64,000 bases of DNA from Aquanectria penicillioides (GCA_003415625.1 PYIU01000007.1:1240001-1304000), one strand, 5' to 3'; shown: positions 11,111 through 24,006, counted from the stretch's first letter. Numbers and translations are program-made. Notes: a model not told the origin generated them from the sequence alone.

Positions 11111-12561
11111 ATGGACGACACGACAAAAGCTGAGTATGAGATCCAAGCGCAACAGCTTCGCGTCGACTTGAAGACGTGGGAAAGCGACTGGGCCAAGACC
11201 CACGAGGGCAAGAAGCCGGGAAGGGAGGACATCAAGGCCAACCCCGACGTCGGTATGCCATCTTCCGTTCACCTGCTGCCGCGATTAGCTCGTATCTGAC
11301 CCAACCAAAAGCCTCCAAATACAAGCAATACAACAAGGTTCGCGACATCCTCTCTGGCAAGGTCGCACCGCCACCCAAACAAGACAACAAGCCCAGGAAG
11401 CGCAGGTCCGACACATTCCCTGCTCAGACGCCCACAAAACGCACCAAGCATTTTGAGACCCCGTCAAAAGATCGCACCACCAACCACGATGAGGACCTCA
11501 TGAACTCGCCCGCAATCTCACGGAAGCTGTTCAGCCCTGCTTCCGTGACATCTCTGGGCCCGACACCTCAGCGAGATGGCCGCGTCCTGGGGCTCTTTGA
11601 TCTATTGGTTGAGAAGGAACTGGGAACGCCGTCTAGGAATGATTCTCCCAGGAAGAAGGACACACAGCGCAGAGTCGATGCTACGCCTAGCAAGAGATCT
11701 GTTACTACCGATGACGAGAGTGTGGCAAGGTTAGGGCGGACCCCAATGTCGACCAGCAAGCGACAGGCGTTGAACAGCTTCATGACGCCTCTCAAGAATC
11801 GGGACAGGAATCCAGATGCAGTCACTCCCTCGTCCGTATCAAAACTGCAGTTTGATACCCCAGCTTTCCTGAAACGTCATTCTCTTCCGGTGCTCGATGA
11901 CAATGAAGACTTCGATGCGCCGGCTCCGTTGAGATTGCCTCGAAAGCCCATGGTAAGAGGCTTGAGCGAAATTGTCGCCAGTCTACGGAAGGTCGAAGAG
12001 GATCAGCTTGAGGATGACCTGGATGCGCTACGGGATCTTGAGAATGATGACGTTGGTGATCCAAGGCCCAAGGCGGCGGCACCACCACCACCACTGCGCA
12101 AGAACGGTATTCTGGTTGAGGATAGTCAAGCCAAACAGCTTCCTCTCGGCGGATTTGACGATGAAGCCCTATACGACAGTCCCGTGGAGGATGAAAACCC
12201 GATGAGAGTCTTTAAGAAGAAGGGCCAGAAGCGAACAACCAGACGTGTTAAAATGAAGCCAACGTGGGCAAAGCGACCAGTGGATGCAGAGAACGGCCCG
12301 CAGAGTGATCAAGAGAACGAGAACACTATCCCAGAAACACAGAATGGAGAAGGGGAAGGGTCGGATTTTGAGGATTTGAAGCCCAAGAAGGCTGCAGGCA
12401 AAGCTGCAGGCAAAGCTGCAGGCAAGCGGGAGGGCCCCGTTAAAAAGGTAGCTAGGAAGGTGAATGAGCTAGCTCACGCAAACTTCCAAAGACTGAAACT
12501 CAGGAATAATGGAGCAAAGGGTGGACCGGGTTATAATAGCAGGTTCCGTCGACGAAGGTAG
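11111..12561 (+). CDS. sld2: DNA replication regulator Sld2
   Basis: Two exons, 11111-11252 and 11312-12561. The 59-nt intron starts GTATGC, has a CTGAC branch site at 11296 and ends AAAAG. The product is 463 residues. The N-terminal Sld2/Drc1 domain spans the splice: AQQLRVDLKTWESDW and KKPGREDIKANPDV, then ASKYKQYNKVRDILSGK. The middle has many S/T-P sites with nearby basic residues (TPTKR, SPRKK, TPSKR, TPLKNR), as expected for CDK control of Sld2 binding to Dpb11/TopBP1. The C-terminus carries three AAGK repeats from a 12-bp tandem repeat near 12399-12434, then the conserved basic tail NFQRLKLRNNGAKGGPGYNS ending FRRRR. Sld2 helps assemble the CMG helicase at origins in S phase. It is divergent from the RING gene and has MCB boxes in its promoter. 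Confidence 0.9.
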
Positions 12562-13700
12562 TCGGGCGACTGGGAAGATCTGGCCCTGGAGGCCAGGCTA
12601 CGGCTGATGACAAGGTGCATTATTTGAGGCGTCATTTGGGAAAAGCAGACATCTATACCCATAGAGTAGAAAGAAGATGGTTAGAAGTTCCAAGGCTTGA
12701 TCTTGGAAGAAATTTGTGAATAATATTTGCGTTGGCAAGAAAAATAACGACACGGCAAGGCAATCGAGCTTGAGTGAGGCGAAGTTCAACATTTTAATAC
12801 AAGTAAGAAGTTGAGATGGAGTTGAGGTGTTGTGGGTGGTGCACCAAGCTAAGTGCATTGCCCAAAATGGTTTAGCGGGCGATGCGTTTTGGCGTCTGGG
12901 ACTGGCAGCCAGTCCATTCAATTTTATCGGGTTGCTCACACTCGTCCCTTGACCCTGATTCGAAGGCGGCGCGTTGCATCGCATTCACATCGCCTCGCAG
13001 CGCATCGCAAACTGACAAAGGAATCGTTGGCGCGGCGCGGCGCGTGCCTACCCTGGCTGGAAAAAAAAAACAGTCGGGAGCGCAAGCGGGACAAGGACAA
13101 ACCGACGCACTCGGTCACGCTCATTTCGCCTTTGTTTGGTGGCATTCGGACAGGGACAGGGCATTGTCCATTCTTTTTGCCCTCTTTTTGCCCTCCCCAG
13201 AGCCGTGTTTGGTGCTTGGCGCCCTCGTCCCCAAACAGGACGCATCTGCCCCCAGCCTCCCTAAAACCCGGACGCCTGGACATGCTGTGGGCACGCGGGT
13301 GACCAGCGAGAGGCGAGAACGAAGCAAGCAAGCAACGTCTGAAGTCTGAATAGTGGCCTTTCCCTATTCGTTCTTTCATCGGGATTTTATATTCTTGCAT
13401 CCCCGGCCTTCATTTCCAAGGTCGAAGCGGCTCGCTTTGACCACGACGCTCATTCCTCGAGTTACTGTGCCCAATTCTGAGACCTTCTTTGTTCGCGGGC
13501 GCGTTTATGGTCCATTTGCATATCTCTCACCTCACCTCACATCGTCCTCACCTTTCAGTCACTTGAATTTAAAGTTATTGTATAAAGAAACATTTGCTTT
13601 TGATAGTATGACTGTACTTCTTACTCGTCCTTGGATGTGAGTCGAATCTTGCCTACTTTTTTCACAATCGATGTGCTGACGACGCTGACTTGTCAAGATC
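12562..13700. other. Intergenic region between sld2 and the DNA methyltransferase gene
   Basis: About 1.14 kb. The first part is probably the sld2 3' UTR. The rest should hold the methyltransferase promoter. Overlapping GC-rich open frames near 12850-13400 occur on both strands and match nothing I know. An upstream ATG at 13608 opens a 10-codon frame ending at 13640. A GTGAGT...CAAG segment (13637-13697) could be a leader intron ending 3 nt before the main ATG. Confidence 0.45.
13581..13586 (+). promoter_or_regulatory. TATA-like box upstream of the dim-2-like gene
   Basis: TATAAA, 115 bp before the main ATG and 22 bp before a short upstream ATG at 13608. If it acts as a TATA box, the transcript start would fall near 13610, so the upstream ATG may not be transcribed. 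Confidence 0.3.
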
Positions 13701-16700
13701 ATGGACTGGATCGTCGAGGGCGACGATTCCTTGCACCCGGAAGCTGTGGAAGGGGGAATTTTCGAAACAGAGTACCGGACGGTGACGCAAAGCGATGACC
13801 CACTACCACTGAGTTTCATGGACAGTGAATCGCTAATCCTCGAAGTCGACCAAGACTCTGTTCATCTGGACCAGATTGGCCTGCTGACTGTCGCCCCTTC
13901 GCCTAGTCCAACAGACCCTTCCATTCAAAGGGAAACCGGCGGCTCCGGAGAAGACAAAGATGCTCTTCTCGAGCCAGAATTCGATGATCAAGAAGAAAGC
14001 CTCCAGGATGGACTTGGCCAAGGGACCACCCCTCATGACGATGATTTGCACCTCCTGGACGACCTCCCTCGCCCATTTTCAAGCAGCACACTGAAGGTTG
14101 AGTTACCCCAGAGCACCCTTCTCACCCCAAAGTCATGCTACGAGCCGTTTGAACCGGGAGTCCCCGTTGTTTCGGAGGCCGAGGCCGTCCGCCGCCTCCA
14201 ATGGGCTGCAAAGCAAGCTGGCCAGAACGAGGGCTTTATCGAGTTTCAACTTGACGATTTCGCCATTTATTGCGACACTCTACAGTACCCAGAGGAAATG
14301 AAGTCTCTCCACCAGCTGAATACAAAATTTGGATATGGAGTCTTTTATGTTGACGGACAGCTGAGTGTTGGAGATGTTGCCTTCTTCGTTCGGCGTGTGC
14401 CCATCGCTGCTCTCCCAATCGGCAACTATGGGACCCTTTCTAAACACACAGTTCGTGAAAAGATTTGGCTTCGCTCCGAGCTCAACAATGAGAGGGAGAT
14501 CTACTATCGACTTCGCAGACCTGCCGTTGAATACCGCCGCTTCTTTGAACCCTTTCTCTGGGTCGCGGATTTGGCCAAGCACTTTGTTGATTTTATCAAA
14601 GTCATGGGCGAGAGCCGCCGCAAAGTTACAATATTTCACTTCCGAACTACCTTCAGCACATGGCTGAACAAAATGCATAAAACGGCCCCCGAGTACATAG
14701 CGTGGAAACGACAGCTCCCGCGCGATGATTTTCGAGCCTCCATCGTCGCCAATATTCGCTTCTTGCACAAAGAAGCTGTTGGTGTTTTGGACTATGATAA
14801 AGCAAACTTCCACACGATTTGGGCTGAGATTTTGGATTGCGAATGCTACAGGGTTGTCGAGAGCAAAAGCGGCGCTGAGAACCCGCCGACTGTGGTTACA
14901 AAGTACATTTATGACTGCTTTGCACACCTTCCCTTTGGAGACCGTCTCAAGGCTGTTCCACTTAGCAAACAGTCACAAAATCTACGAAACAAACTGATCC
15001 AGAAGCGCAATCTTGAGTTGCCCGCGCCTATTCATGACAAAGCTAAGTCCCTGTCCACTGCAGCAGCACACCAAATCCGAGACATCAAGCCTGGCGACAC
15101 CATTTCCACACAACGCGATGGTGCCGAATCGGGCACGCAGTGGCGACGTGATGTCGCGTACGGATTCAATGATGTTGATCGATGGTTTGCGCTTGTCCAA
15201 CATGTCCACGTTGATCGACGTGGTCGCCGTTCCTTCGATGTCATTTGGTACTACCGTGCGGTCGACACACTTTGTGGACTGATGAAGTACCCTTGGAACA
15301 ACGAACTGTTCCTCTCAGACCATTGTTCTTGCGGTGAGAAAGCCAAAATCACAGAAGATGAAGTGCTTGGCGTTCATGATATTGAATTCGGAGGTACTTC
15401 AGCTACCCGTGCCGAACTCTTTTGCCGTCAAACATATATACACGCCGAACGCAAATGGATTACTCTCAAGAAGGACCATATGTGCTGCTCTCATGTTAGC
15501 AAGAGGAGTTCAACGCCGAGATACAAGCCCGGAGAGACTCTCCTCGTCATTTTAGACAAGTCAACTGGCCGTTCCGAGCCCTGTGAATTCGTGACTTCTT
15601 ACGAGGAAGGATCGTCCAGGATATATCGGTTCCGGCGGCTGTTGAGGCGTGGGAAATGCGACCCCAAGGCACCAAATGCTCGTCCAAATGAGCTCGTGTA
15701 CAGCGAGCAACTTGTCGAAGTCAAGAGCAGACGAATTCGGGAGCAGTGCTTTGTACGCTTTTTCAGGCCGACAAAACCAATTCCTACACCATATGATCGA
15801 GATGGAGTAGGATGTTTCTTTTTCATCACGCACACGGAGTTCTTTGATCCGGAATCTGGGACCATATCATACATTCCCCTTGAATCATTTCCGTCATCTC
15901 TGCGTCAAGGGTATGATCCAGCGGAGGAGATTACTCCGTTACGCGGCCTTGACCTGTTCTGCGGTGGCGGCAATTTCGGCCGAGGACTTGAAGACGGAGG
16001 GGGTATTGAGATGAAGTGGGCAAACGATTATAACAAGAAGGCAATTCACACGTACATGGCCAATATCTCATCTCCCGAGGCTGTCGCACCCTTCTTAGGG
16101 TCTATTGATGACCTCCAGCAGCTTGCTATCGAAGGCCGCTTCAGCCCCAGTGTCCCTCGCATTGGAGATGTGGACTTCATCTCGGGAGGTAGCCCATGCC
16201 CTGGCTTTTCCAACCTGACAAACGACAAGACAACGGTTACCCAGCGCAAGAACCAATCTCTCGTTGCAGCTTTTGGGTCATTCATAGACCTGTACCGCCC
16301 TAGATATGGACTCCTCGAGAATGTCCGTGGTATTGTTCAGAAGAAGGTCAACCGTGACCAGGACGTCTTTAGCCAACTCATCTGTGCTATCGTGGGGCTA
16401 GGATATCAAACCCAGTTCTTCTTCCTCGATGCGTCATCTTGCGGCTCCCCTCAACGCAGATCTCGTGTCTTCTTGGCATTTGCTGCTCCAGGTCTTCAGC
16501 TTCCCAAACGGCCGAGTGCAACACATGCTCATCCGGCGCATACGAAATCTCTCACCCTCGGCAGCCTTCCTACCGGCGAGCCCATGGCCGTGCGTGCCAT
16601 GCCTGATGCGACCCCTTCGACTTCGTCTCCGCCTCCGTCGCGACCGCCGACCTTCCGCCAGTGTATGACTCGAAGCCCGACATCTGTGTGCCTTACCCAG

Positions 16701-17653
16701 ACCATCGCATTTCGCTTGGTCTAACGAAGCAGCTTCGCCTCAAGGTGAACTTGATCCCCACTCAACCATGGGGCATGAACTTCTCCCAGGCGTGGTTCGG
16801 CATTGACCGCAAGCAAGCCGGCTCCGGCGTGCTCACGGCCGTGGAGCGCTCCACCTTCCCCGCGGACTCGGGCAGTTCGCTGAGCCGGACACGGGCAAAC
16901 TCGGGCGCCTACGGCCGACAGTTCCCCAACCGGCTCATTGAGACAGTTGTGACAACCCAGAGCCCCAGCGACGCGAAGAATGGGCGTACGCTACACTGGC
17001 GCGAGAGCCGGGTCTTGACGATCATGGAAGCTCGCCGCGCGCAGGGCTTCCGCGACGACGAGGTACTGCTTGGTCTGCCTGCGGATCAGTATCGCATCGT
17101 GGGCAACAGCGTTGCGCGCGAAGTTGCCGTCGCTCTCGGCGTCGTCTTTCGCGAAGCGTGGGCCCAGAGCTTGGCCGATGAACGCTGCGGCCAAGAAGAT
17201 GCGGTGTCGATGTCTCAATCTCATCTTGCGACGGCATCTGCTGCACCTCTGGATCACATCATTGTTCCCATAATCGCCCCGCCTCCAACTGCTCTCCTCT
17301 CCGAACCCACATCGATAGTCGAAGACTTCACGTCCGATTCAAGCATCGATCCCGATGCCGAGGATCTCGCCCGCTTACGCGCCTCCCCAAGCCAAACCTT
17401 GGCCGCCAGCATGAGCGCAACTCCAGATCGGACTCCTCCACCACTACCGTCTCAATCGCCTCTTCCCGGCAATGGCGGAACAAAGCGAGCTCGGTCTAGT
17501 TCCATAGCCGTGGAAATCCGCGTGCCGAAGACGTCCAAGATCGTAGGTGGAACATCGCCGGGCCTCTCGGCAACACGATACCCGGTTAGCACCGGCGGCG
17601 TTATCGAGCCGAGCCCGTTGGGACAGATGGCGACAATGCTCGACAACGAATAA
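13701..17653 (+). CDS. dim-2: DIM-2-like DNA (cytosine-5) methyltransferase (one-base frameshift)
   Basis: ATG at 13701. With one restored base the product is about 1317 residues, near the size of Neurospora DIM-2. The N-terminal half is a low-complexity leader plus regulatory region. Two BAH-like segments follow, about residues 460-605 (KPGDTISTQRDG..., with cysteines of SDHCSCGEKAK) and 610-730. The catalytic domain has motif I GLDLFCGGGNFGRG (from residue 749), motif IV GGSPCPGFS (catalytic C833), motif VI LLENV (E873) and motif VIII SPQRRSR. The frame then ends early at 16724. The target-recognition part and motifs IX and X (RRAQGFRDDE, YRIVGNSVAREV) continue in the +2 frame to a stop at 17653. 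The switch fits one C missing from CCCC at 16612-16615, where MPDAT should be followed by PFDFVSASVATADLP. Expected role: maintenance and de novo methylation of repeats in the nucleus. RID-type enzymes are shorter and lack this BAH arrangement. Confidence 0.87.
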
Positions 17654-18074
17654 TGAAAGTGCCTAGCGATACTGTAGAAATAGATTCTCGGCGCAAATAC
17701 ACACGTTCTGCTCTGGAGAAGCACATCCTGATGAAAGAAATTCGGGTAGACGGGATGGGAAAACACAGTTGGTTTGATAATCAACAGAATAGAAATATAA
17801 TTGCACGCGACTGGAGATTTTCATGCTATCGATGCGAAATCATTTGCTCATTAAACCAAGTCCGCTACTCTTTATAAAACAAAAAGGTACTGATGGGGAG
17901 TACCCACCCAACACCCAAACTCCGAGATCCAACCATCTCATGCTCATGATTCATGTAAACCAAACGCATCCCAGCTGCCCAATTGGATACTCAAACATGT
18001 AGCCATCTAGGCCCGAAAAAACAGTCTCGCTCCAGCTCTCAGGAAAAGCCCACCACTCATTTGAAACTTCGCTT
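17654..18074. other. Convergent 3' intergenic region
   Basis: About 420 nt between the stop codons of two convergent genes, presumably their 3' UTRs. Nothing else is seen. Confidence 0.5.
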
Positions 18075-21000
18075 TTACTCGTACCCCTCTAGATCCCTGA
18101 GAGTCATCACCTGCCGGGCACCCATCGGCCCCTGACCTCCCCACGTCTTCACACCTGCGCCGGCATGTCCAGATGCTTGACCAAGAATCGTTACCAGCTC
18201 CTTGCCTGTGACCGACAGGTCTCCACCCGTGTACCCCTTCTTGGCGCACTCCTTGAAGATATGTCCAATGAGCCTCTCACCGAGTGTTTCGACACTGCGC
18301 CCACTTGCCCAACCCTTCTCGTTGCTGAGCCTTTGCAGAAGAGTCATGAGAGACGTGCGTGTCATGGTTTCCATCTCTGGAGTTGGTTGAATGGTGATGC
18401 CCACACGCCCGACGACAGCCCGCAGCTGCTCGACGCACTGCTCTGCTCGCAGGGGCCGGAATGTGAACTCCGTAGCAAAGCGACTTCGCATACCCTGGTT
18501 GCTTCGGAGAAGGCGGTCCATATCCTCTTCGTACCCAGCAAGTACGATGATGAGCTTACGAGCGAACTGCGGCTTCGTTACTGCGTCAACTAGCTCGCTG
18601 ACCGCCTCCTCTGCAAAGGAACCTGAGTGACCTGCGAGGCGGTATGCTTCGTCGATGAAGAGCACTTTACCGAGTGCTGATTCAAGAAGGCGCTGTGTCT
18701 TGGGACCTGTTTGACCACAGTACTCACCAATCAGCTGGGAGGCGGAAACTTCGATGACATCAGGCGCTGAGAGAAGGCCCATGTCATAGAAGATCTGACC
18801 TAGCTTGCGGGCAGTTGACGTCTTACCCGTACCTGGTAGACCCTTGAACACGTATGTGAAGGGCACATACGGTCTGGGGTCGACATCGCGAAGGCGCATG
18901 CCTTGGACCATATACTGGTAGCCCTCGAACTTTGAAATGATTTCCTCATATCCGACAAATCCCTTGAAAAGGGCACGTGTATTGGACACTGCTCGGGTTA
19001 GGCGGTCGTAGTCGGCATCGAAATCCTGAGGTTCGATTGGGAAAGAGTCGAGATCAACGATTTCCGACTTGTTCTCTTTCGAGACACGCCGTAATCTGGC
19101 AGAGATGGCCTTGGAAATGAGATTATCCACCTCACCTCCGTTGCCAAAGTTGGGCCGAACAGAAGCCCGTTTCAGGACCTCCATTGCTACCTCTCGTGCC
19201 TTGTCTGTAGCCTCCAGCTTTTCTTTCTTGAGCTTGAGGTCCAGGATCTTGCCCAATGATTCTTCGCTGAAGTTGTTGAATACGAACGCGGAATCTAGGG
19301 GGAACCTTCGCGCCAAGCCAGGGTTGCAATTGCTGTACATTTCCCTCATCTGATCCGTGTAACCACACAGAATGACGCACCGATCCTCACCAGGGGACCC
19401 GGCAACCTCGGCAACAATTGTGTCGATAATTCCGCCCCGGAAGTCGCCATTCTTTGAATGGCCACCGCTGGAGTTTCGACCCGGATCAAGCATGTGTGCA
19501 TCGTCGATGATGAGAACACTCCCCTTGGCTTCTCGCAAAGCTTCCTTTGTGTTATTTTCGGATCCGCCAATATACCGGTCTAGAAGATCAGTTGGGGTCT
19601 TGACAATGACTTCTCCCTTGGAAAGTATTCCAAAATCAGCTAGGATCCTGCCATAGAGACGAGCAACCGTGGTCTTTCCAGTGCCGGGAGGACCCAGGAA
19701 CACTCTGTTTGGACTGACGTTCAAGGGGTCATCGCCTCGCATCTCTCGGATGTAGTTCTGGTTAACTTGGTTCACTACAGCCAGAATTGACTCCTTGACG
19801 TCATCCAAACCAACCAATTCTTGAAGCTCCTTCCATGCAGCGCTGTTCTCGGGTCCTAGCGAAGGCTTGTTGCCAAGCAAGTCCTCCTTTGTCATCATGT
19901 AATCCTCGAGATAATTTCCGTCCTTCCTAGCCAGACGGAATCTCTCAACCTGCCGCTTGCAGGCTTCCAGGAAGGCTTTCCGGACCGGCCAGATGTTGCC
20001 AAAGGTCTTGTCGTTGATGCCCTGAGTAATGCGTCGCATCAAGATGTTCATGAAGAGGCCATCGTAGCCACCTTCAACTTCCATCTTATTGTTGAAATAT
20101 CTGCGCATCATGCCGCGGAATACGGTTTGAAGCTCCTCCTTGGTGTAGTTGGGCAGTTTAAGCACTGGGAAGTGACCCGAAACTTGGTGGCTGTAACCAA
20201 GTTGGTTTGCTAGCCCCCAATCTCCGTTTCCAGCAAGAATGATGACAATTTTCCCAGGGAGATCGAGTGATCGCACATAAAAGTTCCACAGGTTGCAATC
20301 ATCGTGATCGAGGAGGTGCGCGTGGTCGATAATCGCAATCTAGCATCCATGAGCACTATCCGGGATTGCATCTTAGTGGGGCATCAACTTACACATCCAC
20401 CACATGCAATAGAGGTGTTCTGCATTGCGCTCAGAGTTGACGTCTTTGACATATTATAGGCAGAAAACTTATTGATACCAGTCAAGGCTCCCGATGTCTT
20501 GACAACGCCCATAGAGGCCAAGTACTTAGCATAGAGGTTGGCAAGCATAGTCTTGCCAGTTCCTTGGTTGCCCATGAATACTGCATCGAAGTTCTCCTTC
20601 TTGATATCGGTTTCACGGCGGGTGGCGGCCATCAGTTTGGCCTTTGCGTTCAAGAAGAAGGCCTTAGACTCCTCAAGTCCTGGGAGAGACATGATCCTGT
20701 CCAGGTATTTGTTTTCGGCGAACTCCAACTTCTTCTGTCGGAGCCATTCGATTCTTGAAGGAGATTCATCGTCGCAGTCCTCTGGGCTCAGACCGTCGAT
20801 AGAGTCGTTATCGGAATCGTCGTCTTGTTGTGTAGTTCTGGTGTGCACAAATCAGCCATTGAGCGTTGGGGGGTGGGGGGTGAGGGGCGATCAAGGTGAG
20901 ACGTACTCGATGTCTTCGAGCAGCTGCTCCAACTGTTGACAGAGCTCAAGGAACGCAGGTTCCGCCAACACCTCAGGCTCGCTATCTACAGCCTTGGTTT

Positions 21001-21310
21001 GGGCCTCTTCGGTTTCTTTTACCTCCTCTTCGCTGAGATCATCGTAGAGTCTTCGGAGACCCCAGGGATCGATGCCCTCATCCTCGTTGGATTTCTTGGC
21101 CGACTGCTTCCCGTTGCGGCGGGATCTGCGCTTTCGTGACCTTCGGGACTTTTTACTGGGGAGGAGGCCTAGAAGCCAGCTGACACAGAATTTTGGGTCA
21201 TTAGATTCGTATTGCTTAGCCCATGACGGGCTGGTGGGTATATGCTGATAAGGCTGGAGACCGAGCAGCCAACTGACGCAGAAGCTGGGGTCCGTTGACT
21301 GGAACTCCAT
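18075..21310 (-). CDS. Triple-AAA ATPase of the CbbX/SpoVK type
   Basis: Three exons on the minus strand: 21310-20907, 20837-20393 and 20339-18075. The introns are 69 nt (GTACGT...CCAG) and 53 nt (GTAAGT...CTAG), and all phases join to give 1037 residues. The start is the first in-frame ATG; no ATG lies between it and a stop at about 21370. Residues 1-50 contain a duplicated motif, DPSFCVSWLLGL and DPKFCVSWLLGL, followed by a Lys/Arg-rich stretch and an acidic linker. Three AAA modules follow. Walker A motifs are GNQGTGKT (224-231), GPPGTGKT (499-506) and GLPGTGKT (783-790). The matching Walker B motifs are IIDHAH, IIDDAH (560-565) and FIDEAY (844-849), so only the third keeps the catalytic Glu. 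CbbX-type AAA proteins remodel partner proteins; fungal members are usually labelled stage V sporulation protein K-like, and no substrate is known. No membrane segment or signal is visible. Confidence 0.87.
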
Positions 21311-23159
21311 GATTTGGCTGGCTTGTTCAAATGCGAAATCTTTAGGATGCAAGTCCAAGTCCGAAAGGCCAAGCTAGCTAGCTAGCACGCAAGGCAGGGC
21401 GAAACAAAGCAAATCGACAAGCAGAACGAGAAAGCGACCGAGAAGCACGTCACGAGGAACTGGCGGGAAGACGCGATAAGAGGATTGAAGCGGGAGGCGG
21501 GAGCCGAGAGCGGGGCCGGAAGCAATGGGCGGGAAAAGGTCCGTAGTCGCGTTGGGGGGAATACAAGAGGAGGCACGGCTAAGAAGTGAGATAGAGATAT
21601 GGCGTGGTCGGAAGAGAGGGAGGGAGAGGGAGGTATCGAGAGAAGCACGAGGTGAGGTATCAAGAGACGAAACGTGACGATGGAGGGAAGATGAGAGGAA
21701 GAGAGGGGAGAAGAAGAAACGCGAGGGAAGACCTGAGGCAACGTGCAGCCGGCTTTTGATGTACGAAGGAGGCTCGCAGCTCCAGGCAGCCAGCCAGCCA
21801 ATGGCTCCCGGGCTGCACCTGCCGTCGACGGCGGACGTGGATGGAAGGAAGGCGCGGTACATGCAAAGCCAGGCAGGCGCACACTAATTGCGCAGTAAGG
21901 CAGAGAGTGTCAGAGCCAGAGGCACAGAAGCACACCTAGGTAGCCAGTGCCAGAGAGGTAACTAAAAGCGGGAGCGAGAGGCAGGGGATAGGAACAAGGG
22001 ATAGCTAGCAAGGGATCAATCACAGAGGTGCTTGGGTAGAGTTGGTAACGTGGGTACAATGGTGTTGCATGAGGTTGGCGGGTTTCGGGGGCCAAGGTCA
22101 AGGCCACGATCCAAGGTCAAGCAAGGTTGAGTAAGTACCTATTTACCTGGAGTCCGCCTCAAAGGTACCTACTTGACCGAGGCCCTAGCGAACTCAGCTC
22201 GGCCTGAGCTAGAGCGCGCGGGTCAACGCACGGCGGTCCAGCACGAGGCACACGCGAGAACAGGGCGAGGAGTAGCGGGTTGAGCTGGAGCATCAAACCG
22301 ACGCAGCTTGCACCTCGTTGCGTCACCTTTGGATGGTCGTTCAGTACATGTCTGGGAGGGACCCCACTGCGCCGACCTCTCGCAAGCACCTTGAAGGTGG
22401 ACGGACCCAGAACTGAGACCCCGACCCAGCAGACCCAGAAGACCCAGACCATTAGCGGGCCCAGTCAGACGCGGATGGAGACGGGGGCGGGGACCAGGAT
22501 TGATAAGAGTCACCCGGCATGGCATCACATCGCATCGCATCGCTGGGGCGGGCACGGCGTGAAGGGGCACGATGTCCGTTCAGAACCGCACTGGATGACA
22601 CAAAGAATTCCTCCCGATAATCGTACACATCCACGACACACACCATCGCGCTCCAGGCATCGTACCCACAGCTCCCCGTCAGGCTGGTTGCCTCATGCAC
22701 TGCCACGAGACCATGGCGTATTGGGGGATTCAGGCCGCCTCTTGGTGATGGCGGCCTGTGGTTGGCTGCTGTTGCCTGGCGGCCTGCGTGAGATGGACGC
22801 CCCGTCGGGATGGCGGAGAGAAGCGCTGGAATCATTACGGAGCACGACTTGACGATGTGCTCAGCGCTGGACACTGGGCATTAGACTCTAGGTTGGGGGT
22901 GGTTTGACCATCTTGATGATGTGCGGCACAATTGCCACTTTCTTCCGCCTTGTCGCTGCTCTGCACTGTTGCCACGTCGAGAGCCACAAAAGGACCACCA
23001 CGTACGGAGTAAAGCCATTCAAAGAAGGAAACAAACTTCACATCTACCAGTACAAAGGTCCTAGCTATCTCTAGGCCGGTAGGGAACCAGGCATTAAGTC
23101 CCATAATGTATTGCCATCCCCCCCTTGTATCAGGTCGTGGAACTGTACCACTCACTAAT

Positions 23160-23218
23160 GTGCTGTGTGTGTGTGAGAGGAGTATGTGAGTATGTATGTG
23201 TGTGTAAAAGTATGTATG
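23160..23218. repeat. TG/TATG-rich simple sequence
   Basis: Imperfect run of TGTG and TATG units interrupted by GAGAGGAG. Confidence 0.65.
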
Positions 23219-23982
23219 TCCTACGCCTCTCTGTCTCGACTTACTCCCTCGTCCATTCAATCCCAGTCCAAGATAATTCAATTCCATATCTCCCGGGCAA
23301 GGCTGAGCCGCAACGATGGCTCCACTGCCAATCGTTCGCCCTTCATAGGCTCCAAGTGATGCATCCCGCGGAGCGAAACGGGGATGCCGTTGCCCACTGC
23401 CCCGGGGAGGAGAGGGAGGGAAATCCACCGTCCACTGGGGGGGCCAGCCCCGCTAAGGGACCGCCCAGGATGCCAAAGCCACTAGGACGCCCACTGTGTC
23501 CACTGGGCGGCAGCCATGCGGTGGGGGGGGTTGGTTCGCCCTGCGATTCCGGGTGGGGCATTGACGCCTTCAACACAGGCTGTCGACATCGACGACATCG
23601 ACGACGAGGACGACGACGCGACACGACTGATCAATGGGTGCAAGAGGGTCGCTTCCTCCGGAGCCGATGCTGGGCAAGATTCAAGCTTGTTTGCAGAAGG
23701 AAAGAGGGTGGGTTGCATCCCATCATGCCACAAGACAGCGCTTCTCCCCTTTGCCCCCTTCCGTCGGACCTGGAAATGGCTGGCCTGCCTCACGTTGAGT
23801 TGGTGATGTTGGTGGTGAGGGGGGAGCAAGACAGGACAGGCCCTAGGAAAAGCAAATGCACACAGCACTTTGTTGAGGAGCCGGTGGTTGCGGTACGGGA
23901 TCAAGGCTGCTGTTGTCTCTCGCCGGCCACCGACCAGGGCCCCTCCCGAAATGCGGCCTCTCGCAACGAGTCACCAGAGTGA

Positions 23983-24006
23983 GGCGGCGGCGGCGGCGGC
24001 GGCGGC
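23983..24006. repeat. (GGC)8 trinucleotide repeat
   Basis: Eight perfect GGC units in non-coding sequence. Confidence 0.8.

Noticed and set aside
16516..16564. Possible 49-nt intron to explain the DIM-2-like frame change
   Set aside because: Removing it leads to the wrong downstream frame and deletes sequence that fits the family; a missing C at 16612-16615 explains the data better.
22835..23982. 197-codon minus-strand and 285-codon + strand frames
   Set aside because: They overlap each other, cross microsatellites and show no known motif.
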